This document shows positions 7,107 through 15,329 of a stretch of 64,000 nucleotides of DNA, piece by piece. The stretch's first letter is position 1. Each line of letters starts with the position of its first letter. Source of the DNA: Nitrospiria bacterium. GTDB taxonomy: Bacteria > Nitrospirota > Nitrospiria > JACQBZ01. The translations under genes and the position numbers were made by a program. The stretch lies in NCBI GenBank assembly GCA_035517655.1, contig DATIYJ010000024.1:1-64000 (forward strand), read 5' to 3'. A model generated the notes under the pieces. It saw nothing but the letters and a program-made list of their open reading frames with translations. It had not been told where the DNA came from and ran no database searches.

Positions 7107-8207
7107 ATGGAAACCGCCGTGAACAGACCGGATGCGGTTGTGCCGACGCGGTACTGGCACAAGCTCGAGGACGGCCGCGTCCAGTGCGATCTGTGCCCTC
7201 GTTTTTGCAAGCTCAACGAAGGCCAGCAGGGCCTCTGCTTCGTGCGGGCCCGGCAAAACGATCAGATTGTCCTCACCACGTACGGGCGCTCGAGCGGGTT
7301 TTGCGTCGACCCCATCGAAAAAAAACCGCTGAACCATTTTCTTCCCGGCACCTCCGTGCTTTCCTTCGGAACGGCGGGATGCAACCTGTCCTGCCGGTTT
7401 TGCCAGAACTGGGACATCAGCAAGTCCCGCGAAGTGGACACCCTGGCCGACGCCGCGTCCCCCGAAGTCATCGCCCGCGCCGCGCGGGAATTGGGCTGCC
7501 GCAGCGTGGCCTTTACCTACAACGACCCGGTCGTCTTCCATGAATACGCGATCGACGTGGCCCGGGCCTGCCGGACGGCCGGGATCAAGACGGTGGCCGT
7601 GACGGCGGGCTACGTTTGCGAGGCGCCGCGCGAGGAATTTTACCGCTATATGGACGCGGCCAATGTCGACCTCAAGGGTTTCACGGAGCGATTTTATCAA
7701 CAGATCACGGCCGGGCATCTCCAACCCGTTCTGGACACGCTGATCTATCTCAAGCACCGGACGAATGTCTGGTTTGAGATTACGACGCTCCTCATCCCGG
7801 GTGAGAACGATTCGGACCGGGAGATCGACGCCCTGACCCGGTGGGTGCTGGAACACCTGGGACCGGAGGTGCCCGTTCATTTCACCGCGTTCCATCCGGA
7901 CTACAAGATGCTGGACAAACCGCCCACCCCGCCCGCGACACTGACACGGGCGAGACGGATCGCCATGGAAAACGGGATCCGCTATGCCTACACCGGCAAC
8001 GTTCATGATCCCGAAGGTGACAGCACCTACTGCCACGGGTGCGGTAAAAAATTAATTGGCCGCGACTGGTACCTCCTTTCCGACTGGAACCTGACCGAGG
8101 ACGGCCGTTGCCGGTCCTGCGGCACCGCCTGCGCCGGGGTCTTCTCCGGTCCGCCGGGAGACTGGGGCCCAAGGCGCCTTCCGGTGCGCCTTCAGGATTT
8201 TTATTGA
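7107..8207 (+). CDS. amrS: AmmeMemoRadiSam system radical SAM enzyme
   Basis: A 366-aa radical SAM protein of the AmmeMemoRadiSam system. The SAM-cluster motif is CNLSCRFC around residue 92. An additional Cys group lies at the N-terminus (CDLCPRFCKLNEGQQGLC), and the C-terminus has a zinc-ribbon-like set (CHGCGKK and CRSCG). The pathway groups this enzyme with MEMO (AmrB) and AMMECR1 (AmrA) proteins; the overall reaction is not established. AmrB is encoded about 25 kb away (32967-33770), and AmrA is not in the window. The ATG follows GAGGG. Confidence 0.9.
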   Translation: METAVNRPDAVVPTRYWHKLEDGRVQCDLCPRFCKLNEGQQGLCFVRARQNDQIVLTTYGRSSGFCVDPIEKKPLNHFLPGTSVLSFGTAGCNLSCRFCQNWDISKSREVDTLADAASPEVIARAARELGCRSVAFTYNDPVVFHEYAIDVARACRTAGIKTVAVTAGYVCEAPREEFYRYMDAANVDLKGFTERFYQQITAGHLQPVLDTLIYLKHRTNVWFEITTLLIPGENDSDREIDALTRWVLEHLGPEVPVHFTAFHPDYKMLDKPPTPPATLTRARRIAMENGIRYAYTGNVHDPEGDSTYCHGCGKKLIGRDWYLLSDWNLTEDGRCRSCGTACAGVFSGPPGDWGPRRLPVRLQDFY

Positions 8208-8253
8208 TTGAGTAGTGCGATCGCCCGCCTTTCCAATCCATCGTACGGCTCGC

Positions 8254-8282
8254 TTGTAACTCCCTTAACTTTATGAGATAAT
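8254..8282 (+). promoter_or_regulatory. Promoter of alaS
   Basis: TTGTAA (8254-8259) and GATAAT (8277-8282) with a 17-base spacer. The -10 ends 9 bases before the alaS ATG and there is no Shine-Dalgarno sequence in between, suggesting a nearly leaderless mRNA. Confidence 0.55.
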
Positions 8283-8291
8283 TCTGTCACG

Positions 8292-10934
8292 ATGAATTCC
8301 GACAACCTGCGCAAAGGATTTTTAGAATATTTCAGCCGGCAGGGGCATACCCTTGTTCCGAGTTCCCCCTTAATTCCACAAAAAGACCCGACCTTGCTGT
8401 TCACAAACGCCGGCATGGTCCAATTCAAGGATGTTTTTCTGGGAAATGAAAGTCGTGCTTATAAGCGGGCCGTCTCGGTTCAGAAATGCATGCGAGCCGG
8501 CGGAAAGCATAACGATTTGGAGAATGTGGGGATGACGGGGCGTCACCACACCTTCTTTGAAATGCTGGGCAATTTTTCTTTCGGCGACTACTTTAAAACC
8601 GATGCGATCGCATTTGCGTGGGAATTGTTGACGAAGCATTGGAATCTTCCCAAGGCCCGGCTCTGGATTACGGTCTTCAGGGAAGACGACGAGGCCGAGG
8701 GATTATGGAAACAGATCGGGGTGCCGGCCGACCGGATCAAGCGCATGGATGAGAAGGACAATTTTTGGGCCATGGGTGATACCGGCCCCTGCGGTCCGTG
8801 TTCCGAGATCCTGATCGACCAGGGAGAGGCGGCCGCCGGCGCTCCGCATAACTGTAAAGGCGTCGGCTGCGACTGCGACCGGTATCTCGAGATCTGGAAC
8901 CTGGTCTTCATGCAGTTCATGCGGAATCCCGATGGAAAACTCACCGCGCTTCCGAAGCCCAGCATCGATACCGGGATGGGCCTTGAGCGGATCACGGCCG
9001 TGACCCAGGGGGTCCTCTCCAATTACGACACGGATCTTTTCCTGCCGATCTTCAAAAGCGTTTCCGAAACGACCGACCAGGATCTGGTCGCGCTGCGCAA
9101 CGGCATGCCCGGACGGGTGATCGCGGACCACATCCGCGCCATCACCTTTCTGATCGGCGACGGGGTGCTGCCCTCCAACGAAGGCCGGGGATACCTGCTG
9201 AGACGGGTCATCCGGCGCGCGGCGCGGTACGGAAAGGAACTCGGGCTGAACGAGCCGTTCCTCTATAAACTCTCCGGAGCGGCGGTGGATGCGATGGTCA
9301 CGACCTATCCCGAGTTGGCCCGCTCGCGGACGGTCATCGCCCAGGTGACCCAGGGAGAGGAAGAGCGCTTCATTCAGACCTTGAATCAGGGCGTGGGCCT
9401 CTTCAAAGAAGTGATGGACAAGGTGAAGGCGACCGGCCAGTCGGTCATCCCGGGCGGCGAAGCTTTCCGGCTGTACGATACTTACGGGTTCCCCTTGGAC
9501 ATCGCGACGGACATGGCGCGCGACGTCGGCCTTCGGATCGACGAGGCCGGTTATCAGGCCGCGATGGCCGACCAGCGGGACCGGGCGAGGAAATCCTGGG
9601 TGGTAAAGGAAGTGGCGCCGTATTATAGCGAGGCTTCCGCCAGACTGGGGTTGACCGAGTTCGTGGGCTACGACAGCCTGGAAGAGGAGATCCGTCTCAT
9701 CGGGATTTTAAAGGGCGGCCGCCCGGTGAGCAAAGCCGCGGCGGGCGAAACGGTCGAGTTGATATTCGACCGGACGCCGTTTTACGGCGAATCGGGCGGA
9801 CAGGCCGGCGATCAGGGACTGCTCGAGCATCCCAGCGCCCTGGCCGAAATTCATGCCACGATCAAACCGGTGCCGGGATTTTTCGTCCATCAGGGAAAGG
9901 TGACTCAGGGCGAAGTGGTGGAGGGAGAAACCTACCGGGCGGTCGTGAGCCCCGCGGCGCGGTGGGGAGCGGCGAGAAACCATACCGCCACGCATATCCT
10001 TCATTCGACGCTCCGTGAAATTCTGGGCGAGCATGTCAAGCAGTCCGGCTCGCTTGTGGCCCCGGACCGTCTCCGGTTTGACTTCGGACATTTCAAGCCG
10101 TTAACCGCGCAGGAGATCAAACGGATCGAGACCGTCGTGAACGAACGCGTTCGCGAAGACGATCCGGTCGAAACGCAGGTGATGGATTTTCAGGAAGCGG
10201 TCCGGACCGGCGCGCTGGCGTTTTTCGACGACAAGTATGGAGACCGCGTCCGCGTGGTGCGTATTTCGGACTTCAGCAAAGAACTCTGCGGGGGAACCCA
10301 TTGCCATGAAACCGGCCAGGTCGGGTTGTTCAAGCTCGTGCAGGAGGGCAGCATCGCGGCCGGCGTCCGACGGATCGAGGCGCTGACGGGCGAGATGGCG
10401 TATCTGCATGTCCGGAAGCAGGAGGAAGACATCCGGGAGATTGCCGCGTTGTTAAAGGTCCAACCGGCCGAGGTGGTCGAGAAGACCCGGCGGCTTCTGG
10501 CCCAGATGCGCGAGCGCGAAAAAGAGATGGACCGGTTTAAAGGACGGGCCGCCGGCAGCCAGGCGGAGGACCTTGCATCGGAGGCCCGGACGGTGGACGG
10601 GATCCGGGTGCTGGCCAAGCAGCTTCAGGACGGACTGGAGGCGAAAGATCTGCGGGCGTTTATGGACAGGTTGAAGAACCGGCTGAAAACGAATTACATC
10701 GCGGTGGTAGCCTCCACCTCCGCCGACCAGAGCAATGCGTTTCTGATCACGGCCGTTTCGCCCGATATGACGGGCCGCTTCAATGCGGGCGAGATCGCGA
10801 AGGAAATCGCCGGCATTGTCGGCGGTTCGGGCGGAGGCCGTCCGGACATGGCGCAGGCCGGAGGGAAAAACGTCTCAAAGCTTTCGGAGGCGCTGGCCCG
10901 CGTTTACGAAATCGTGGAAAAAAAGCGGCCATAA
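8292..10934 (+). CDS. alaS: Alanine--tRNA ligase
   Basis: An 880-aa alanyl-tRNA synthetase, full length for bacteria. It has the class II catalytic domain (RKGFLEYFSRQGHTLVPSSP; TGRHHTFFEMLGNFSFGDY), the tRNA-recognition part, the editing domain with HxxxH in HTATHILHSTL and the distal Cys/His site CGGTHCHETG, and a C-Ala domain ending in GGSGGGRPDMAQAGG. It charges tRNA-Ala and clears Ser/Gly misacylation. It is followed by the phasin-like gene and ruvX, a common alaS-ruvX neighbourhood. The ATG appears to lack a ribosome binding site. Confidence 0.97.
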   Translation: MNSDNLRKGFLEYFSRQGHTLVPSSPLIPQKDPTLLFTNAGMVQFKDVFLGNESRAYKRAVSVQKCMRAGGKHNDLENVGMTGRHHTFFEMLGNFSFGDYFKTDAIAFAWELLTKHWNLPKARLWITVFREDDEAEGLWKQIGVPADRIKRMDEKDNFWAMGDTGPCGPCSEILIDQGEAAAGAPHNCKGVGCDCDRYLEIWNLVFMQFMRNPDGKLTALPKPSIDTGMGLERITAVTQGVLSNYDTDLFLPIFKSVSETTDQDLVALRNGMPGRVIADHIRAITFLIGDGVLPSNEGRGYLLRRVIRRAARYGKELGLNEPFLYKLSGAAVDAMVTTYPELARSRTVIAQVTQGEEERFIQTLNQGVGLFKEVMDKVKATGQSVIPGGEAFRLYDTYGFPLDIATDMARDVGLRIDEAGYQAAMADQRDRARKSWVVKEVAPYYSEASARLGLTEFVGYDSLEEEIRLIGILKGGRPVSKAAAGETVELIFDRTPFYGESGGQAGDQGLLEHPSALAEIHATIKPVPGFFVHQGKVTQGEVVEGETYRAVVSPAARWGAARNHTATHILHSTLREILGEHVKQSGSLVAPDRLRFDFGHFKPLTAQEIKRIETVVNERVREDDPVETQVMDFQEAVRTGALAFFDDKYGDRVRVVRISDFSKELCGGTHCHETGQVGLFKLVQEGSIAAGVRRIEALTGEMAYLHVRKQEEDIREIAALLKVQPAEVVEKTRRLLAQMREREKEMDRFKGRAAGSQAEDLASEARTVDGIRVLAKQLQDGLEAKDLRAFMDRLKNRLKTNYIAVVASTSADQSNAFLITAVSPDMTGRFNAGEIAKEIAGIVGGSGGGRPDMAQAGGKNVSKLSEALARVYEIVEKKRP

Positions 10935-10976
10935 TGCGCGGTATAATATAAAACAGGCGGGTGGGAGGAAACGATC

Positions 10977-11267
10977 ATGGTTACGAAGATGATGAAAAAA
11001 ATGGTGATGGCCGGTCTTGGGGTTGAAGCGAAGGCCCGCGAGACTTGGGAGGAGCTGGTCCGGCGTGGAGAGGAGAACCAGAGAGACTATGCCAAAAAAA
11101 TGAAGGAACGCGTCGCAGGGCTGGAGAAAGATCTGAGCAGGCTGGAAAAGAAAGAGCGGGATCTGATCGATAAAGTGATGGCCAAGCTTCCCCTCGCAAC
11201 CAAGGCAGACCTGGATCGCCTTGAGAAGAAGATTCAGGAGCTGACGGCCAAAATAAAAAGCGGCTAA
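10977..11267 (+). CDS. Phasin-family-like coiled-coil protein
   Basis: A 96-aa highly charged helical protein. A short hydrophobic, amphipathic start (MKKMVMAGLGVEAKARETWEEL) is followed by long heptad-like Lys/Glu-rich helices (RVAGLEKDLSRLEKKERDLIDKVM and LDRLEKKIQELTAKIKS). This resembles PhaF/PhaI-type phasin proteins, which coat polyester granules or act as general stress coiled coils. No polyhydroxyalkanoate genes are nearby, so granule binding is doubtful. It has a strong GGGAGG site. The next gene, ruvX, begins one base after its stop codon. Confidence 0.6.
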   Translation: MVTKMMKKMVMAGLGVEAKARETWEELVRRGEENQRDYAKKMKERVAGLEKDLSRLEKKERDLIDKVMAKLPLATKADLDRLEKKIQELTAKIKSG

Positions 11268-11268
11268 G

Positions 11269-11727
11269 ATGTCGGCCCCGGGCGAACGCATTCTGGCCTT
11301 GGATCTGGGCGAGCGACGGATCGGCTTGGCCGTCAGCGATGAACTGGGCTGGACCGCACACGGCCTTCCCACGATGGAGCGGATCGGCCCCAAGAAGGAT
11401 ATCCAGAGGCTCCGCGAAGTCGTAGGCCGGTGTCAGGTCCGGAAGCTGGTCGTAGGCCTCCCTCGCAACATGGACGGCAGCTTGGGACCTCAAGCCAACC
11501 TCGTTCTGGACTTTATCGAGCACCTGAAGGACAAGCTGAAGCTGGATGTTATCCCGTGGGATGAACGTCTCACAACACAGGCGGCCGAACGGGCCCTTCT
11601 CGAGGCGGACATGAGTCGCGCCAAACGCCGGAAGAAAGTGGACCAGGTTGCGGCCGTGCTGATCCTGCAAGGCTATCTGGACAGCCGCCGAGGTCTGCTC
11701 CAGACCGCCTCCCAAACCGACGCGTGA
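11269..11727 (+). CDS. ruvX: Putative pre-16S rRNA nuclease / Holliday junction resolvase-like RuvX (YqgF)
   Basis: A 152-aa YqgF protein with the RNase H-like fold. The first acidic strand is ILALDLGERRIGLAVSD; the second conserved strand is KLVVGLPRNMDGSLG and the last acidic site is VIPWDERLTTQ. The family matures the 5' end of 16S rRNA in E. coli and was earlier called a Holliday junction resolvase. It is tightly packed after the phasin-like gene and overlaps mltG at its stop, in an apparent phasin-ruvX-mltG-deoC unit. Confidence 0.93.
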   Translation: MSAPGERILALDLGERRIGLAVSDELGWTAHGLPTMERIGPKKDIQRLREVVGRCQVRKLVVGLPRNMDGSLGPQANLVLDFIEHLKDKLKLDVIPWDERLTTQAAERALLEADMSRAKRRKKVDQVAAVLILQGYLDSRRGLLQTASQTDA

Positions 11728-12758
11728 TGGAGTTGACGGTACAAAAACGAATCGGCCGCATGGCGATTCCGCTCCTTTTCATCGGGACGGCCCTCCTGTT
11801 TGTGCTCGTGCAGGAGGTGACCTTTCTCTACATCCCGCCCGATCGGGATCGGGTTCAAAAGGTGCTGGAAATTCCGGAGGGGACGACACTCCGGAAGACC
11901 GCCCGGTTGCTTTTTCAAAACGGATTGATCACCAGCGTCGAGTCGTTTGTGGTGGTCGGCAAGATTCTGGCGATCGAGCGGCACATCATCCCGGGCGAAT
12001 ATGCCTTTCATACGCGGATGCTGCCGCTCGAGATTATAGGACTGCTGAAGAGCGGCCGGGTGATTGAGCACGAAATCACGATCCCGGAAGGATCGACCCT
12101 GGCTCAGATCGGACAATGGGTGGAGGAAAAACATCTGGCTCGGGCGGACGAGTTTATCCGACGGGCGAACGATCCCGTTTTTGTTCAATCGTTGGGATAT
12201 GAAGCCGATTCGCTGGAGGGTTATCTCTATCCGGAAACGTACTATTTCTCCAAGCGCGTCGGAACGGACGGGATCCTACGGGCGCTCGTCAAGCAGTTTG
12301 AAACGGTCTATACGCCTGAGATGGAAAAACGGGCGCAGGAAATCGGGATGACGCGGCAGGAGGTCGTCACACTGGCATCGATTATCGAGAAGGAAACCTC
12401 GGTCGAGGCCGAACGGCCGATCATCTCGGCCGTGTTTCACAATCGGATCCGAAAAAACATTCCCCTGCAGAGCGATCCCACCGTGATTTACAGTCTTCCG
12501 CATTTCAACGGGAACCTGACCCGGAAGAACTTAAGAATTCCTTCTCCCTATAATACCTATCGCATCAAGGGACTTCCCCCGGGTCCGATTGCGAACCCCG
12601 GTCGGGCGGCGCTTTGGGCGGCGCTTTACCCGGCGCCGGTGGACTATCTCTATTTCGTTTCCAAGAACGACGGAACGCATTATTTCTCAAAGACGCTGGC
12701 CGAGCACAACCGGGCCGTCCAGAAATACCAAAAACGGCGCCTCGTAAAAAGCACGTAG
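11727..12758 (+). CDS. mltG: Endolytic murein transglycosylase MltG
   Basis: About 343 aa. One N-terminal membrane helix (MAIPLLFIGTALLFVLVQ) anchors it in the inner membrane. A LysM-like region (EIPEGTTLRKTARLLFQNGL) precedes the catalytic YceG domain, whose Glu lies in LASIIEKETSVEAE and which ends with the family pattern YNTYRIKGLPPGPIANPG. MltG cuts nascent glycan strands and sets glycan length. The ATG at 11727 overlaps the ruvX stop; a GTG three bases earlier is an alternative. Confidence 0.95.
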   Translation: MELTVQKRIGRMAIPLLFIGTALLFVLVQEVTFLYIPPDRDRVQKVLEIPEGTTLRKTARLLFQNGLITSVESFVVVGKILAIERHIIPGEYAFHTRMLPLEIIGLLKSGRVIEHEITIPEGSTLAQIGQWVEEKHLARADEFIRRANDPVFVQSLGYEADSLEGYLYPETYYFSKRVGTDGILRALVKQFETVYTPEMEKRAQEIGMTRQEVVTLASIIEKETSVEAERPIISAVFHNRIRKNIPLQSDPTVIYSLPHFNGNLTRKNLRIPSPYNTYRIKGLPPGPIANPGRAALWAALYPAPVDYLYFVSKNDGTHYFSKTLAEHNRAVQKYQKRRLVKST

Positions 12759-12766
12759 GGATTCCG

Positions 12767-13447
12767 ATGTTTTCACAAGCGGGCGAGCTGGCCGGAATGA
12801 TTGACCACACGCGCCTGGCCCCGGACACGACGCCCGCAGATATCCGCCGGGTTTGCAAAGAGGCCCGGCGGCATGGTTTCGCGTCGGTTTGCATCCCGCC
12901 CTGTTATGTCGAGGAGGCGGCCCGCGGGCTCGCGGGATCGAAGGTGGCCGTCGGCACCGTCATCGGCTTTCCGATGGGGTATCAATCCCTGTTCGTGAAG
13001 ATCGTCGAGGCTGTGGAGGCCGTCAAGCGCGGGGCCGAAGAGCTGGATCTGGTCGTCCACTTGGGGGCCGTTAAAACGGGAAACGCCGACGCCGTACGGA
13101 CCGAGGTGGCCCAGATCCGGAACGCGGTTGCCGGGGCCCGGCTCAAAGTGATTCTCGAGACCGGCTATTTGACCCGGAAAGAGATCGTCTCGGCCTGCCG
13201 CTGGGTCCGGGAAGCGGGGGCCGTGTGGGTCAAGACCTCCACCGGATTCGGTCCCAAAGGAGCCACGGCGGCGGATGTCCGCCTGCTCAAGAGGTCGATC
13301 GGGAAGGGCGGATTCGTCAAGGCCGCGGGTGGAATCCGGAACCTCAAAATGGTGGAGATCATGGTCCAGGCCGGCGCCTCCCGAATTGGGACCAGCCGCG
13401 GCGCGGAGATTCTAAAAGAATACCTGCGCGGATCGGATCAATCATGA
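12767..13447 (+). CDS. deoC: Deoxyribose-phosphate aldolase
   Basis: A 226-aa class I aldolase that splits 2-deoxyribose-5-phosphate into glyceraldehyde-3-phosphate and acetaldehyde. Hallmarks: MIDHTRLAPDTT at the start, the Schiff-base Lys in VWVKTSTGFGPKGAT, the second Lys in GFVKAAGGIRN, and the phosphate site ASRIGTSRG. The ATG at 12767 is used because it gives the normal family length and begins after the mltG stop. It ends in an ATGA overlap with the next gene. Confidence 0.95.
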   Translation: MFSQAGELAGMIDHTRLAPDTTPADIRRVCKEARRHGFASVCIPPCYVEEAARGLAGSKVAVGTVIGFPMGYQSLFVKIVEAVEAVKRGAEELDLVVHLGAVKTGNADAVRTEVAQIRNAVAGARLKVILETGYLTRKEIVSACRWVREAGAVWVKTSTGFGPKGATAADVRLLKRSIGKGGFVKAAGGIRNLKMVEIMVQAGASRIGTSRGAEILKEYLRGSDQS

Positions 13448-13791
13448 AGCCCCCAAAAGTATCCAAGGAAGCCTTGACGGCGTCCGACCGACAGGCGCTG
13501 GACCATCTGGTCGCCCAGCTCCGTAAGCTCTATTCCGAGCGCCTGAGGCAGGTGATCCTCTATGGCCACAAGAGCCGCGGGGAGCGGGGGTCGGACCTGG
13601 ATATCTTGGTTGTGATCGAGGGAATTACGGACCGCTTTGTTGAAATGAGCCGGATCCATCGGATCACCGGCCCGATCACCGTAGAGGAGGATATTCTGAT
13701 CACGGCCGTTCCGGTCGACGCAGCCTACCTCGATCAGCAACGCGAAGACTCGTTCTTTGCCGCGATCCTTCAGGACGGGATTACGCTGTGA
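13444..13791 (+). CDS. Nucleotidyltransferase-domain (MNT-like) protein
   Basis: A 115-aa protein with a minimal nucleotidyltransferase fold. The active-site region reads ILYGHKSRGERGSDLDILVV: the two Asp of the DxD pair are present, but the usual GS of the GSxxRG motif is GH. Stand-alone MNT proteins are often antitoxins paired with HEPN toxins; no HEPN gene is adjacent here. It overlaps deoC by four bases and precedes ridA. Substrate and role are unknown. Confidence 0.8.
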   Translation: MKPPKVSKEALTASDRQALDHLVAQLRKLYSERLRQVILYGHKSRGERGSDLDILVVIEGITDRFVEMSRIHRITGPITVEEDILITAVPVDAAYLDQQREDSFFAAILQDGITL

Positions 13792-13807
13792 AAGGGAGAA
13801 CGCTCGA

Positions 13808-14269
13808 ATGAGCATCGAGACCCGGCTGAAGGAGCAGGGGATTGTGCTTCCGATCCCGCCCAAACCGGTGGCGAATTATGTGCCGGCCGTCCGGACCGGG
13901 GAATTGCTTTTTACCAGCGGGGTGTTGCCGATGAAAGAGGGGAAGCTGGCTTACGAAGGAAAACTGGGCCGGGACCTGACGGTGGAGCAGGGGCAGGATG
14001 CGGCCCGGCTGGCGCTGCTCAATGCACTGGCCGTTGTGAAACAGGACCAGGGAAACCTCGACCGAGTCGTCCGGGTCGTTCGGTTGACGGGACATGTCGC
14101 CTCGGCGCCGGGGTTCGTGCAGCAGCCGGCCGTGCTGAACGGCGCTTCGGATCTGTTGGTTGCGGTCTTCGGCGAGGCTGGCCGGCACACCCGCGCGGCA
14201 CTGGGAGCGGCCGAACTGCCGCTGAACAGCCCGATCGAGCTTGAATTGATCGTGCAGGTCCGCCCGTGA
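13808..14269 (+). CDS. RidA family protein
   Basis: A 153-aa YjgF/YER057c/UK114 (RidA) protein of the longer subgroup. Family patterns include YVPAVRTGELLFTSGVLPM and a C-terminal IELELIVQVRP. RidA proteins hydrolyse reactive enamine/imine intermediates from PLP enzymes, but the classical RidA catalytic Arg motif (IPxxRxxV near the C-terminus) is not obvious, so this may be one of the Rid subfamilies with another function. The ATG at 13808 follows AAGGGAG. It probably ends the alaS-side plus-strand gene run. Confidence 0.88.
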   Translation: MSIETRLKEQGIVLPIPPKPVANYVPAVRTGELLFTSGVLPMKEGKLAYEGKLGRDLTVEQGQDAARLALLNALAVVKQDQGNLDRVVRVVRLTGHVASAPGFVQQPAVLNGASDLLVAVFGEAGRHTRAALGAAELPLNSPIELELIVQVRP

Positions 14270-14345
14270 AGAGAATACGCAGTTAAGCGGGTCCTGTCCT
14301 TGGGCAGCCCCGCCTCGGCCACCCGCGTATGTGGCCAAATCCGAA

Positions 14346-14966
14346 TTACTCCGGAGGCGGCCGATTGATCCGGATCGTCGCTTTGGCACGAAGACGGCCG
14401 AGATATTCCTTCAACTTCGAATTCGTTTTCTCCGCAATCAAACTGTCCTGAACCGCTTTTCGGGCGTCCTCCGGTTTCTCGCTCTTGAATTCCTCGCTGT
14501 GATCCTGCAAGTAATGGTCGGTCTCCTCCGGAGTGACGAACACGAAAAATTGGATACGCTGCTCAATCAGTTTGTGAACGATCAGCTGTTGCTTGAGTTG
14601 TTGTTCGATCTCGGCGTCCGTGAGGGACAATCGATCCTTGAGCAGGTCGAATGTCTCCGCGCGCCCGAACCGGAGCCGGAGCTTTTTGTAGGCGGCCGCC
14701 ACGTCGTCGTCCGACGGCGGAGGGATCTCGAGTTTCTTGGCCTCGGCCAGGAGCAGTTTCTGATCGATGAGATCATTGAGCACGGTCGAGTCATCCGCGC
14801 CGCGTTTCTCCACAAAGACCTCCCGGTATTCCTGGACGTCGCTCAACGCGATCACTTCGTTGTTCACGACGGCCAAGATCCGATCGGCTACGACGGCCGG
14901 AACCGGCGAGGGAGAGGACAGGATGAAGCAGAAAATCCCAATCGGAATCAACGCAAAGAATCGCAT
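14346..14966 (-). CDS. SurA N-terminal domain periplasmic chaperone-like protein
   Basis: A 206-aa exported protein. The signal peptide is MRFFALIPIGIFCFILSS, and the mature part begins with the SurA pattern ADRILAVVNNEVIALSDVQEY. The helical chaperone module follows, but there is no parvulin-type PPIase domain, so it is shorter than SurA/PrsA. It probably binds unfolded outer-membrane proteins in the periplasm. The ATG at 14966 is chosen because it puts the signal peptide at the N-terminus. The gene converges with ridA and is divergent from the small gene at 15091. Confidence 0.82.
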   Translation of the reverse strand: MRFFALIPIGIFCFILSSPSPVPAVVADRILAVVNNEVIALSDVQEYREVFVEKRGADDSTVLNDLIDQKLLLAEAKKLEIPPPSDDDVAAAYKKLRLRFGRAETFDLLKDRLSLTDAEIEQQLKQQLIVHKLIEQRIQFFVFVTPEETDHYLQDHSEEFKSEKPEDARKAVQDSLIAEKTNSKLKEYLGRLRAKATIRINRPPPE

Positions 14967-15019
14967 ACCGTCTAAACGGTAGCATAAAAAAGGCTCGTGA
15001 TCAAATGGGAAGGGGTTCA

Positions 15020-15048
15020 TTGACAAAACGGTCCCGACCAACGATAAT
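15020..15048 (+). promoter_or_regulatory. Promoter upstream of the 78-aa gene
   Basis: TTGACA (15020-15025) and GATAAT (15043-15048) with a 17-base spacer lie about 40 bases before the ATG at 15091, which has a GGAAGGA ribosome binding site. Confidence 0.6.
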
Positions 15049-15090
15049 ACGCCCTGCTCGACCGAATCATCAACAGCGGAAGGAACAGCC

Positions 15091-15327
15091 ATGGCGTATT
15101 CCAAAGAGAAAGACAAACTGATCGAAGTCGTCGGCACCGTGGAAGGCCCGCGGTCGAACATCGAAGTGGCGATCTATTCGTACGACGGCGCGGCGCCGAA
15201 AATCGCCGTCACCCGGTTTTCCGAGCGGGAGGACGGAAGCCGCGGCTTTCAAAACCTCGGCCGGTTGACACGCGAAGAAGCTGAGGGACTCCTGCCCTTG
15301 CTGAAGGCCGCCATCGGCAAACTGTAG
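15091..15327 (+). CDS. Hypothetical 78-aa protein
   Basis: A small soluble protein of no family I recognise. It has alternating charged beta-like segments (DKLIEVVGTVEGPRSNIEVA; APKIAVTRFSEREDGSR) and a C-terminal helix (LTREEAEGLLPLLKAAIG). It has its own promoter and a good ribosome binding site, and the next gene starts two bases after its stop, so it is very likely real. No signal peptide or Cys pairs are present. Confidence 0.7.
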   Translation: MAYSKEKDKLIEVVGTVEGPRSNIEVAIYSYDGAAPKIAVTRFSEREDGSRGFQNLGRLTREEAEGLLPLLKAAIGKL

Positions 15328-15329
15328 CC

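Noticed and set aside
7065-8036. 323-codon open frame antisense to amrS
   Set aside because: Opposite a well supported radical SAM gene; composition is typical of a shadow frame.
14287-14326. GCGGGT/ACCCGC inverted repeat between ridA and the SurA-N gene as a bidirectional terminator
   Set aside because: Long loop of 28 bases and no T-tract on either strand.
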